Shown piece after piece: positions 7,809 to 14,926 of a stretch of 64,000 nucleotides of DNA. The DNA is from Acidovorax delafieldii (GTDB lineage: Bacteria > Pseudomonadota > Gammaproteobacteria > Burkholderiales > Burkholderiaceae_C): NCBI RefSeq assembly GCF_007993815.1, contig NZ_VJWE01000011.1, forward strand, positions 310,001-374,000, read 5' to 3'. A program made the position numbers and the translations under genes. Within the stretch, counting starts at the first letter, position 1. Each line of letters opens with the position of its first letter. The notes beneath the pieces are model-generated. The model had not been told where the DNA came from. It was given only the letters and a program-made list of their open reading frames with translations, and searched no databases.

Positions 7809-8148
7809 GTGAAGCGCGCCGATAAGCCGGATTCTGTGCACCACGGTTGCCCGCAGTGTGACCGCCATTAATCTGGGCCGGGTGTCGCCACCACGGCTCG
7901 GTGCTACCTACCCGCCAGCTCTGCGGAACCACATCAACGCTGGCCTACTTGGTATTGCTGCGCGTAGAGATTGCCCGTTTCACCCCCGGTGGTTTGCCTT
8001 GCGGCACTCCCCCGGGACTCGTCTCTGTTGCTCTGATCCTCACCTCACGGTGGGCAGCCGTTAGCTGCTACGCTGTCCTGTGCAGTCCGGACGTTCCTCC
8101 AGTGCCTGGTTTCCCAGATTGCACCAGCGGCGGTCTGGCGTGCTTCAC
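7809..8148 (-). ncRNA. rnpB: RNase P RNA, bacterial class A
   Basis: Read on the minus strand, the segment starts GUGAAGC and ends GCUUCAC, which pair as helix P1. It contains the conserved GAGGAACGUCCGGACU-type core after P3, GAAACGGGCAAUCUC and, near the 3' end, ACAGAAUCCGGCUUAU. Length ~340 nt fits a type A M1-like RNA, the catalytic subunit that matures tRNA 5' ends. It lies 8 nt after the rtcR stop codon on the same strand. No protein-coding gene overlaps it. Confidence 0.95.
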
Positions 8149-8155
8149 GGGTAGG

Positions 8156-8161
8156 ATTATC
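8156..8161 (-). promoter_or_regulatory. Candidate -10 box of rnpB overlapping the rtcR stop codon
   Basis: GATAAT at 8161-8156 (minus strand) lies 7 nt before the first base of the RNase P RNA and includes the TAA stop of rtcR (8159-8157). No good -35 element is visible at the right distance. The assignment rests on position and the hexamer match. Confidence 0.5.
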
Positions 8162-9791
8162 GCCCAGCGGCCGCGACGCGATCCCAGTCCAGACCAAAGC
8201 GCACAAGATACTTGCGCAGCCGGTCCGCGTCATTGACCACCGTGCGCTGCGTGCGCGAGGCCTGGAACAGCAGGCGCCCCGCGTCCGACAGCGTGCGCGA
8301 CTGGCGGCAGACCTGTAGCACCGCCGCCAGTTGGAGCTGGTCGAAGAGGTCCATGGATTCCACCGCCTCGGCGCCCAGCAGGGCCGCGAGTTCGTCGCGT
8401 CCCACCGTCCCTGTTGCAGATGCCAGCCCGCTGCGCGCATCGCTGGCGGGCTGCCACAGCCAGCGCAAACGGGCGATCTCGGCCTCGACCAGGGGCAGGC
8501 CGATGCGACCGCTGTCAGCCAGCGTGGCCAGGCGTGTCACGCTGGCCGAGAGGTCGCGAAAGTTGCCGGTCCACAACGCTTCAGGCGACTGGGCATAGCG
8601 CAGGTAGGCGGCGCGCGCTTCGTTGGAAAAGCGCACGCTGCGTCCCAGTTCCGTGCCCGCACGCACCAGCAGGTGCTCCACGTTGGGCTCGATGTCTTCG
8701 GGTCGCTGGGCCAGGCCCGGCAGCACATAGCTCCAGAGGTTGATACGCGCAAACAGGTCCTCACGAAAGCGCCCTGCCGCCACCTCGGTGCGCAGGTCAC
8801 GGTTGGTGCCAGCCACCAGTTGAAAGTCGCTCTCCACCTCGCGGTCGCTGCCCAGGGGGTAGAAGCGTTTTTCCTCCACGGCCTTGAGCAGCATGGCCTG
8901 CTCGTCCGGGCCCAGCTCACCAATCTCGTCGAGGAACAACACCCCCTTGTGCGCAGTACGCAGCAAACCCGCACGGTCGGCCGCAGCGCCGGTGAAGGCG
9001 CCCTTTTTGTGGCCGAACAGCGTGGACGCCGCACCGTCGCCATGCAGCGTGGCGCAGTTCACCTCCACAAATTCGCCCTCGACCTGGTGGCGGGATTTTT
9101 TCAGCTCATACATGCGCCGCGCCAGGTGCGACTTGCCTGCGCCCGTGGGCCCGGTGAACAGGATGGGCGCGCGCGAGCGCACCGCCACCCGCTCCACCTC
9201 GTCGATCAGCGCGTTGAAGCGCGCATTGCGCGTGGCAATGCCGCTTTTGAGGAACTGCACCGCATCCTGCTGCTCCGCTCCGAAGCGCTGCGCGATCCCG
9301 TCGTAGCGCGAGAGGTCCAGGTCGATCAGCGTGTAGCTGCCAGGGTTGCCCATCTGCTGGCGCTTGGGCGGAGAGGTCTGCACCAGCACACCCGGAATGC
9401 GGCGCGACTCCACCAGCAGGAACAGGCAGATCTGCGCGACGTGCGTGCCGGTGGTGATGTGCGTCCAGTACTCCTCGCGCTCGGTGTCAAAGCGGTAGGC
9501 CTGCGTCCAGTCGTACAGCTGGGCATAGACCTCGCCAAAGTCCCACGGGTCGGCAATGGGCAGCGGCACCAGGTTCACCGTGGTCTCGGGCGAGGCAGTC
9601 GCCATGTCAGTGCGCACCTGGTGGGCCAGCTCGCGGTGCGGTGGTGTGTAGAGCAGCTCCAGCCGCTCGATCACCACGTCCTCATGCTGCACCAGCGATA
9701 CGGTGGGGCGCCACTTCTCCCACCGCCCGGCGCCCCGGCCGGAATCGAGCTGGGTGCCAAGGAACCCCATGACCACCTTGTTTTTGCGCAT
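8157..9791 (-). CDS. rtcR: RtcR, sigma-54-dependent activator of the RNA repair operon
   Basis: A 544-residue enhancer-binding protein. Residues 1-~180 form the CARF-type (CRISPR-associated Rossmann fold) sensory domain typical of RtcR (MRKNKVVMGFLGTQLDSG). The AAA+ domain has Walker A GPTGAGKS (214-221), the sigma-54 contact motif GAFTGA (264-269) and Walker B VLFLDEIGE (~285-293). The C-terminus is an atypical HTH region (RTLSDAGRLLF..RTVVNDADRLRKY). In Escherichia and Salmonella RtcR senses RNA ends from tRNA damage and activates rtcBA from a sigma-54 promoter. Here it is divergent from a slipin-rtcBA operon preceded by such a promoter. Confidence 0.97.
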   Translation of the reverse strand: MRKNKVVMGFLGTQLDSGRGAGRWEKWRPTVSLVQHEDVVIERLELLYTPPHRELAHQVRTDMATASPETTVNLVPLPIADPWDFGEVYAQLYDWTQAYRFDTEREEYWTHITTGTHVAQICLFLLVESRRIPGVLVQTSPPKRQQMGNPGSYTLIDLDLSRYDGIAQRFGAEQQDAVQFLKSGIATRNARFNALIDEVERVAVRSRAPILFTGPTGAGKSHLARRMYELKKSRHQVEGEFVEVNCATLHGDGAASTLFGHKKGAFTGAAADRAGLLRTAHKGVLFLDEIGELGPDEQAMLLKAVEEKRFYPLGSDREVESDFQLVAGTNRDLRTEVAAGRFREDLFARINLWSYVLPGLAQRPEDIEPNVEHLLVRAGTELGRSVRFSNEARAAYLRYAQSPEALWTGNFRDLSASVTRLATLADSGRIGLPLVEAEIARLRWLWQPASDARSGLASATGTVGRDELAALLGAEAVESMDLFDQLQLAAVLQVCRQSRTLSDAGRLLFQASRTQRTVVNDADRLRKYLVRFGLDWDRVAAAGR

Positions 9792-9880
9792 TTATTTTGT
9801 CTATTTAACTAGCTTTCATTCTAATTATTCCGACAAACGCACACCACACCAATTTCGTAAAACAAAAATATCACCATACA

Positions 9881-9893
9881 AATCAACAGCTTG
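9881..9893 (+). promoter_or_regulatory. IHF-like binding site between rtcR and the sigma-54 promoter
   Basis: AATCAACAGCTTG matches the IHF consensus WATCAANNNNTTR at every defined position. It lies ~30 bp upstream of the -24 element, within an unusually A+T-rich spacer (9792-9900), which is where IHF normally bends DNA to bring an enhancer-binding protein to sigma-54 polymerase. RtcR sites would be expected further upstream; I could not define them. Confidence 0.55.
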
Positions 9894-9922
9894 GGCAAGT
9901 TGAATACCACTCACCACAAGCT

Positions 9923-9938
9923 GGCACACATCTGGCAA
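9923..9938 (+). promoter_or_regulatory. Sigma-54 (-24/-12) promoter of the slipin-rtcBA operon
   Basis: TGGCAC-ACATC-TGGCA keeps the invariant GG (9924-9925) and GC (9936-9937) at the required 12-bp offset. Only the TT of the -12 TTGC is degenerate (TG). The start of transcription would be near 9949. RtcR lies immediately upstream on the opposite strand, as expected for the target of this activator. Confidence 0.75.
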
Positions 9939-10077
9939 TAGAAGAAGCATCCAGCGCAAGCGGTGACCGCTCACAGGCTGGGGTTAGGACAAATGTTCGC
10001 CCCACCGGTGCAGGGCGTCCGGGGCCTTCGGGTTCTGTTGATGTTCTGCATGCCGCACATCGCCAACGCTGGGTAGC

Positions 10078-10138
10078 GGCACGGTCGTGGTGACCACTCC
10101 GAAAGGAAGTGTCTGGTTCGACTCCAGGCGTGCCACCA
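10078..10138 (+). ncRNA. tRNA-like fold 1: acceptor/T-arm minihelix with encoded CCA
   Basis: Acceptor pairing GGCACG (10078-10083) with CGTGCC (10129-10134), discriminator A10135 and CCA (10136-10138). The T-arm is canonical: stem TCTGG/CCAGG around the 7-nt loop TTCGACT (10117-10123). The D-side is a short GTGG/CCAC hairpin, and the anticodon arm is reduced to TCC-GAAA-GGA (10098-10107). At 61 nt it cannot decode, but it could be recognised by enzymes that read the acceptor/T half of tRNA. Folded by hand. Confidence 0.6.
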
Positions 10139-10205
10139 CTGGTAGCTCAGTCTGGTAGAGCCCCGCCGAAAGGCGGTTGTCGCAGGTTCGATTCCTGCCC
10201 ACGGT
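10136..10205 (+). ncRNA. tRNA-like fold 2: full cloverleaf arms with the anticodon loop replaced by GAAA
   Basis: The TA-GCTC D-arm (stem 10145-10148/10158-10161, loop AGTCTGGTA with the GG pair) and the T-arm GCAGG-TTCGATT-CCTGC (10182-10198) are indistinguishable from real tRNA. The anticodon arm is CCGCC-GAAA-GGCGG (10163-10176), a 5-bp stem closed by a GNRA tetraloop instead of a 7-nt anticodon loop, with a 5-nt variable loop. The acceptor pairing is weak (TGG/CCA plus ACC/GGT with a bulge) and shares bases with the CCA end of fold 1. Not a functional tRNA; a tRNA mimic is the best reading. Confidence 0.65.
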
Positions 10206-10241
10206 CGCAAGACCTTGTTTGGAAGTACCGGTCGAAAGACC
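10203..10241 (+). ncRNA. Tandem GNRA tetraloop hairpins with identical GGTC/GACC stems
   Basis: GGTC-GCAA-GACC (10203-10214) and GGTC-GAAA-GACC (10230-10241) are two near-identical hairpins 15 nt apart, directly 3' of tRNA-like fold 2. The first overlaps its weak acceptor strand, so the two folds may compete. Repeated GNRA stems are typical of RNA tertiary contacts or protein-binding RNAs. Confidence 0.55.
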
Positions 10242-10491
10242 ACCCGCCGAACGCGGGGAGAGGCCCCGAGGTTGCGCAGCGACCGCAAGGGATTCACCCC
10301 GTCAGCCGGTGGCGGTTTGTGCCAGCACCCGGCACAGCCCGCGCCCGCAGCCAGCCGCGCTGCCGCCATTCCCGCTGGGGATGGGGGCAGCCACCACGGC
10401 GCACTGCACGGCCCAGGCTGCACCCCCTGGCACCCCGCCATCGCTGTAACGGCAACCCGATACGACAACGAAGAAGAGAGAGGAAAAAGAG

Positions 10492-11637
10492 ATGCTGACG
10501 AAGATGTTCCAACGCGCCACCGTCAAGAAGAACGAACGCGCCCTACTGCTGCGCAACGGCAGCTTTGACCGCGTGCTGCGCAGCGGCACCTACTGGCTGT
10601 TTGCGGGCACCGACCAGTTGCGCGTGGAGACCTTCGCCCTGGAACAACCCGCCTTCACCCACGGCCTGGCCGAGTACCTGATGGCGCAGGAGCCCGCCGT
10701 GGTGGCCGCCGAGTTTGTGCAGGTCAACCTGTCGGAAACCGACGTGGGCCTGCGCAGCGAAAACGGCGTGCTGGTCGAGATCCTGCCCCCCGGCACCCGC
10801 CGCCTTTATTGGAAAGGTTTGGTGGAGGTGAGCGTGCAAGTGGTGGACCTGCAAGCGGGCGCTGAGTTACCCACCGCATTGGTGGCGCGATTGACGCAAA
10901 CCCAGCTGCGCCAGCGCAGCGTGACCGGATTGACCGGTGTGCTGCAGGTGCAGGTGCCCGAGGGCCAGTGCGCGCTGTTGACGGTGGACGGCAAGGTGGA
11001 GCGCCTGCTCACGGCTGGCACCTACGCCTTCTGGAAGTACGGCCGCACCGTGGCCGTGGAGATGGTGGATTTGCGCCTGCAAGCCGTGGAAGTATCGGGC
11101 CAAGACATCATGACCCGCGACAAGGTTAGCCTGCGCCTGAACCTGTGCGCCACCTACCGCTACACCGATGTGCTGCGCGCTTTTGCCCAATTGCAAAAGC
11201 CTGCCGACCACCTGTACCGCGAGCTGCAGTTTGCGCTGCGCGCCGCCGTGGGCACCCGCACGCTCGACGAGCTGCTGGAAAACAAAACGGTGATCGACGA
11301 CGTGGTGACCGCACACATGGCCGCCAAGCTGTTGCCCTACGGCATGCAACTGGAGAGCGTGGGCGTGAAGGACATCGTGCTGCCGGGCGAGATGAAGACC
11401 ATCCTGACCCAGGTGGTGCAGGCACAGAAGCAGGCCGAGGCCAACGTGATCCGCCGCCGCGAGGAAACTGCCGCCACGCGCTCGCTGCTCAACACCGCGA
11501 AAGTGATGGAGGACAACCCTGTCGCCCTGCGCATGAAGGAGCTGGAGACGCTGGAGCGCGTGGCTGAACGCATCGACAAGATCTCGGTTTTTGGCGGCCT
11601 GGACCAGGTGCTCAATGGCCTGGTGAAGATGAGATGA
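10492..11637 (+). CDS. Slipin (SPFH/band-7 family) of the RNA repair operon
   Basis: A 381-residue SPFH-domain protein. The band-7 domain spans ~155-320 (VPEGQCALLTVDGKVERLLTAG, then MVDLRLQAVEVSGQDIMTRDKVSLRLN) and is followed by the helical oligomerisation segment (KQAEANVIRRREETAATRSLLNTAKVMEDNP). The N-terminal ~150 residues repeat a band-7-like beta pattern, and there is no clear N-terminal membrane hairpin. It is the first coding gene after the sigma-54 promoter, 9 bp before the unknown 270-aa gene. Band-7 proteins are reported neighbours of RtcB in bacterial repair operons. The role, perhaps a membrane scaffold, is inferred. Confidence 0.9.
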   Translation: MLTKMFQRATVKKNERALLLRNGSFDRVLRSGTYWLFAGTDQLRVETFALEQPAFTHGLAEYLMAQEPAVVAAEFVQVNLSETDVGLRSENGVLVEILPPGTRRLYWKGLVEVSVQVVDLQAGAELPTALVARLTQTQLRQRSVTGLTGVLQVQVPEGQCALLTVDGKVERLLTAGTYAFWKYGRTVAVEMVDLRLQAVEVSGQDIMTRDKVSLRLNLCATYRYTDVLRAFAQLQKPADHLYRELQFALRAAVGTRTLDELLENKTVIDDVVTAHMAAKLLPYGMQLESVGVKDIVLPGEMKTILTQVVQAQKQAEANVIRRREETAATRSLLNTAKVMEDNPVALRMKELETLERVAERIDKISVFGGLDQVLNGLVKMR

Positions 11638-11646
11638 AAGAACCCT

Positions 11647-12459
11647 ATGAAGAAGCAACCGACACCTGTAACCACACCGCTGGAAGCAGCCACACAGGCG
11701 GTCTACCAGGCATTTGCCAAATACAGCGCACCAGAGGTGGGCACCCTGGATGTCTGCACTGCCTGCTGCATGGATGCTGACCTGGCACTGCAAATGAGCC
11801 ACCTGCCGCTGCCCCAACTGACCGAGAAGCACTTCTACCAATACAACGATTCGGCCAAGAGCCAGGTGCAGCCTGCGGATGAAATCAAATACCTGGCCCC
11901 ACGGCTGCTGGAACTGCTGGCCGAAGGCGCCCGGTTGCACCACTCCACCGAGCTGTATCTGGACCGGTTGGGCCGCTGCGAGCCCGGCTCCTTTTCAGCA
12001 ACAGAACAGGCTGCGCTGCAGGGCTTTGCGCTGGCGTACTTTGTACAAGGCTTGGAGCAATGGCCTGCGGGCAGCGATTCGCTTTTCCAGGGGGATAACG
12101 CCTTCACCATCTTGCTCATGTGGGCCTATGCCCGCGTGCCGCTGGAGACCTTGCTACAGCACTGGCTCGATAGCGACAGCGACGCATCGACCCTGCACTT
12201 TGTGGACGCGTGCTATTGGGACTATGTGTGGAATGCCAACCAGATGGGCAATGCGTTTGCCGCTGACCAAGCCGAATACAAACGCACCATGGAGGAATGG
12301 CTGAACAGGCCCGCCACCAAGGCACGTTGGGCGGAAAAGCTCATGCGCCTGGTGGACACAGGCCCCACCAGTTCCTGGTTGCCAGCGGGGGCCGTGGACC
12401 ATCAGCGCTACCCGCTCCCGGAGCGGATCAGCGCAGTTTTTGACGCAATGACCGCATAA
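11647..12459 (+). CDS. Unknown 270-aa protein within the slipin-rtcBA operon
   Basis: I do not recognise this family. The sequence is soluble, with no signal peptide or membrane segment. A cysteine cluster near the N-terminus (DVCTACCMD, Cys37/40/41) precedes conserved-looking blocks such as FYQYNDSAKS (~63-72), EIKYLAPRLLELL and LHHSTELYLDRLGR. The Cys cluster could bind metal or be redox-active. It lies 9 bp after slipin and 54 bp before rtcB on the same strand, so it should be induced with RNA repair. Codon usage matches its neighbours apart from slightly lower G+C. Confidence 0.75.
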   Translation: MKKQPTPVTTPLEAATQAVYQAFAKYSAPEVGTLDVCTACCMDADLALQMSHLPLPQLTEKHFYQYNDSAKSQVQPADEIKYLAPRLLELLAEGARLHHSTELYLDRLGRCEPGSFSATEQAALQGFALAYFVQGLEQWPAGSDSLFQGDNAFTILLMWAYARVPLETLLQHWLDSDSDASTLHFVDACYWDYVWNANQMGNAFAADQAEYKRTMEEWLNRPATKARWAEKLMRLVDTGPTSSWLPAGAVDHQRYPLPERISAVFDAMTA

Positions 12460-12513
12460 CGCCCGTCGCCCTAAAAACGAACAACACAACGAAGAAACAA
12501 CGAGAAAAGAACC

Positions 12514-13737
12514 ATGGCCAATAACTACGAACAACTCGAAATACCAAACGGCGTTCCCGTGAAGATGTGGACCAACGGAGTACCCGTGGAGGAAGACGCG
12601 AAGAACCAGCTGCGCAACATCGCGCGCCTGCCCGTCGTGTTCAAGCACGTGGCGGTGATGCCCGACGTGCACCTGGGAATCGGCGCGACCATCGGCTCGG
12701 TGGTTCCCACACTCAAGGCCATCATCCCCGCAGCGGTGGGGGTGGACCTGGGATGCGGAATGATGGCGTGCAAGACCACGCTCACGGCCAGCGACCTGCC
12801 CGACAACCTGTCAGGCGTGCGAGCCGCCATCGAGCGCGCCGTTCCAGTAGGCATGACGCCCAAGCGCTTTGGCCGCGACAAGGGGAGCTGGGATACGCCG
12901 CCCGCTGAAACCGACCGCGCCTGGGCGGGGCTGGTGGATGAGTTCGAGGAAATTTGCGAGGCGCACCCGCGCATCAAGAACACGAACAACTACAAGCACC
13001 TGGGAACGCTGGGAACGGGTAACCACTTCATCGAGATCTGCCTGGACGATCACCAGAGCGTGTGGGTGATGCTGCACTCGGGCTCGCGCGGGGTGGGGAA
13101 CGCCATCGGCACCCACTTCATCGAGCTGGCCAAGAAGGACGCCGAGATGAACCAGCGCAACCTGCCGGACAAGGACCTAGCGTACTTCGAGGAAGGCGCG
13201 CAGTACTTCGGCGACTACGTGAAGGCCGTGGGGTGGGCGCAAAAGTTTGCCGCCGCCAACCGCGAGGTGATGATGGGCCGCGTGATTGCCGCGCTGCGCA
13301 AGGTGATCACCAAGCCATTCGAGACGCACGTGGAAGCCGTGAACTGCCACCACAACTACGTGCAGCGCGAAACGCACTTCGGGCAAGACGTGTTCGTGAC
13401 CCGCAAGGGCGCGGTGAGTGCCGAGCAAGGCAAGCTGGGGATCATCCCTGGGAGCATGGGGGCAAAGAGCTTCATCGTGCGCGGAAAGGGTAACCCCGAG
13501 AGCTTCAACAGCTGCAGCCACGGCGCAGGCCGCACCATGAGCCGCACCAAGGCCAAGAAGCTGTTCACGGTCGAAGATCAGATCAAGGCCACCGAGGGCG
13601 TGGAATGCCGCAAGGACGCCGACGTGATCGACGAGATTCCGATGGCGTACAAGGACATTGACGCGGTGATGGCGGCGCAGGAAGACCTGGTGGAGGTGGT
13701 TTACACGCTCAAGCAAGTCGTATGCGTGAAGGGATGA
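12514..13737 (+). CDS. rtcB: RtcB, 3'-phosphate/5'-OH RNA ligase
   Basis: A 407-residue RtcB. It ligates RNA 3'-phosphate or 2',3'-cyclic phosphate ends to 5'-OH ends through a GMP-histidine intermediate and Mn2+. Visible motifs: GVDLGCGM (Mn-binding Asp/Cys), HSGSRGVGN, NCHHNYVQ, PGSMGAKS and CSHGAGRTMSR, which contains the guanylylated histidine near residue 336. The protein is full length for the short bacterial form. Its stop overlaps the start of rtcA (ATGA), indicating translational coupling. Confidence 0.98.
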   Translation: MANNYEQLEIPNGVPVKMWTNGVPVEEDAKNQLRNIARLPVVFKHVAVMPDVHLGIGATIGSVVPTLKAIIPAAVGVDLGCGMMACKTTLTASDLPDNLSGVRAAIERAVPVGMTPKRFGRDKGSWDTPPAETDRAWAGLVDEFEEICEAHPRIKNTNNYKHLGTLGTGNHFIEICLDDHQSVWVMLHSGSRGVGNAIGTHFIELAKKDAEMNQRNLPDKDLAYFEEGAQYFGDYVKAVGWAQKFAAANREVMMGRVIAALRKVITKPFETHVEAVNCHHNYVQRETHFGQDVFVTRKGAVSAEQGKLGIIPGSMGAKSFIVRGKGNPESFNSCSHGAGRTMSRTKAKKLFTVEDQIKATEGVECRKDADVIDEIPMAYKDIDAVMAAQEDLVEVVYTLKQVVCVKG

Positions 13738-14801
13738 ACGTGCAGCAACTGGACTTAGACGGCTCCACCGGCGAAGGCGGCGGCCAGATCCTGCGCACCG
13801 GCCTGGCCCTGTCCATGGTCACCGGCCGCCCACTGCACATCACGCGCATCCGTGTGGGGCGGCCCAAGCCGGGGCTGATGCGCCAGCACCTGGCCTGCGT
13901 GCAAGCGGCGGTGGCCGTGTGCGGCGGGCAGGCCGAAGGCGCGGAGCTGAATTCGCAAACGCTGGTGTTCACACCCGGCAACGTGCGTGCAGGTGATTAC
14001 CGTTTTCAGATCGCGACGGCAGGCAGTTGCCTGCTGGTGCTGCAGACGGTGCTGCCCGCGCTGATGCTGGCCGATGGCCCGAGCAAGGTCGAGCTGGCGG
14101 GTGGCACGCACAACCCGATGGCGCCGCCGTTTGACTTTCTGGAACGCGCCTTTGCGCCGCTGGTGCGGCGGCTGGGTGTGGGGCTGGAGTTGCAATTGCA
14201 GCGGCGGGGCTTCTACCCCGCCGGGGGCGGCGAGCTGGTGGCGCACATCGTGCCCGCCACCGCCACCACGCAGCCGCTGGCGCCGGTGGATGTGCTGGAG
14301 CGCGGCCCGCTGCAAAACGGCTGGGGCGAGGCACTGGCACCCGGCCTGGCGCGCCACATAGCGACGCGGGAGCTGGAGGCGCTGGGCCAGCGCATGGGGT
14401 GGACGTTCGAGTCCGGCCAACTGCGCCAGCCATCCACACGCCAGAACGAGGGCCCGGGCAATGCGCTGATCGCCACGCTGGAGTATGCGCAGGTGACCGA
14501 GGTGTTTTGCCAGTTGGGCGAGCGCAGCCTGTCGGCCGAGCAGGTAGCCAAGCGGCTGGTGGACGAGGTGCGCGCCTACCAGCGCAGCACCGGCGCGCTG
14601 GGCCCGCACCTGGCGGACCAGTGGATGCTGCCGCTGGCCCTGTCTGTGTGGCGCAGTGGGCAGGCCGCGCGCTACACCTGCACCAAGGTAACGCAGCACA
14701 CGGTTACCAATGCGCAGACCATCGCGCTAGGCTTGCCGGTTCAGGTTCAGATCACCCCCTCAGAGGATGCCATGCGCGTTGAGATATCTCCCGTGCCCTG
14801 A
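13734..14801 (+). CDS. rtcA: RtcA, RNA 3'-terminal phosphate cyclase
   Basis: A 355-residue RNA cyclase that converts RNA 3'-phosphates to 2',3'-cyclic phosphates through an adenylated histidine. GSTGEGGGQILRTGL sits at the N-terminus, GTHNPMAPPFDFLE in the middle, and TQHTVTN near residue 322 holds the nucleophilic His. ATG 13734 overlaps the rtcB stop (ATGA) and gives an N-terminus of the length seen in E. coli RtcA; an in-frame ATG at 13722 would add four residues. Last gene of the RtcR-controlled operon; nothing in the 125 bp after it is clearly coding. Confidence 0.97.
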   Translation: MNVQQLDLDGSTGEGGGQILRTGLALSMVTGRPLHITRIRVGRPKPGLMRQHLACVQAAVAVCGGQAEGAELNSQTLVFTPGNVRAGDYRFQIATAGSCLLVLQTVLPALMLADGPSKVELAGGTHNPMAPPFDFLERAFAPLVRRLGVGLELQLQRRGFYPAGGGELVAHIVPATATTQPLAPVDVLERGPLQNGWGEALAPGLARHIATRELEALGQRMGWTFESGQLRQPSTRQNEGPGNALIATLEYAQVTEVFCQLGERSLSAEQVAKRLVDEVRAYQRSTGALGPHLADQWMLPLALSVWRSGQAARYTCTKVTQHTVTNAQTIALGLPVQVQITPSEDAMRVEISPVP

Positions 14802-14926
14802 ACGGCCAGCGCGGCATGGACCCATACCCTGGCTATATCCATATGACCAGGGCCGTAGAACAAGTGGTTCAGAATGCGCACCACACCCCTTCCCTTTGAC
14901 CCATCCGACACCTCACAGGAGACGCC

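Larger units (their letters stand above)
9949..10491 (+). ncRNA. Structured ~540-nt leader/non-coding RNA region of the RNA-repair operon
   Basis: There is no convincing protein gene between the sigma-54 promoter and the slipin start. The strand is rich in strong hairpins: a UUCG-capped 7-bp stem (10020-10037), two tRNA-like folds (10078-10138 and 10136-10205), GNRA-capped GGTC/GACC stems at 10203-10214 and 10230-10241, CCCGC/GCGGG (10043 + 200 to 10257) and TGTGCC/GGCACA (10318-10336). Several loops are GAAA or GCAA. This looks like one or more processed non-coding RNAs made only when RtcR is active. Salmonella's rsr-yrlBA-rtcBA operon, which carries Y RNAs with a tRNA-like module, is the known precedent. 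Ends are inferred. Confidence 0.65.

Noticed and set aside
7741..8156. Small coding genes in the rnpB region (for example 7858-8064 and 7901-8236 plus)
   Set aside because: The conserved RNase P RNA sequence and pairing occupy the whole segment on the minus strand.
10136..10205. A functional tRNA gene
   Set aside because: There is no 7-nt anticodon loop, and the acceptor stem is weak, so it cannot decode; it is kept only as a tRNA-like RNA.
9971..10568. Open frames on both strands across the rtc leader (for example 9971-10468 minus and 10215-10568 plus)
   Set aside because: They have low-complexity composition and no ribosome site. They run through the palindromic tRNA-like and GNRA hairpins, which explain the region better as RNA.
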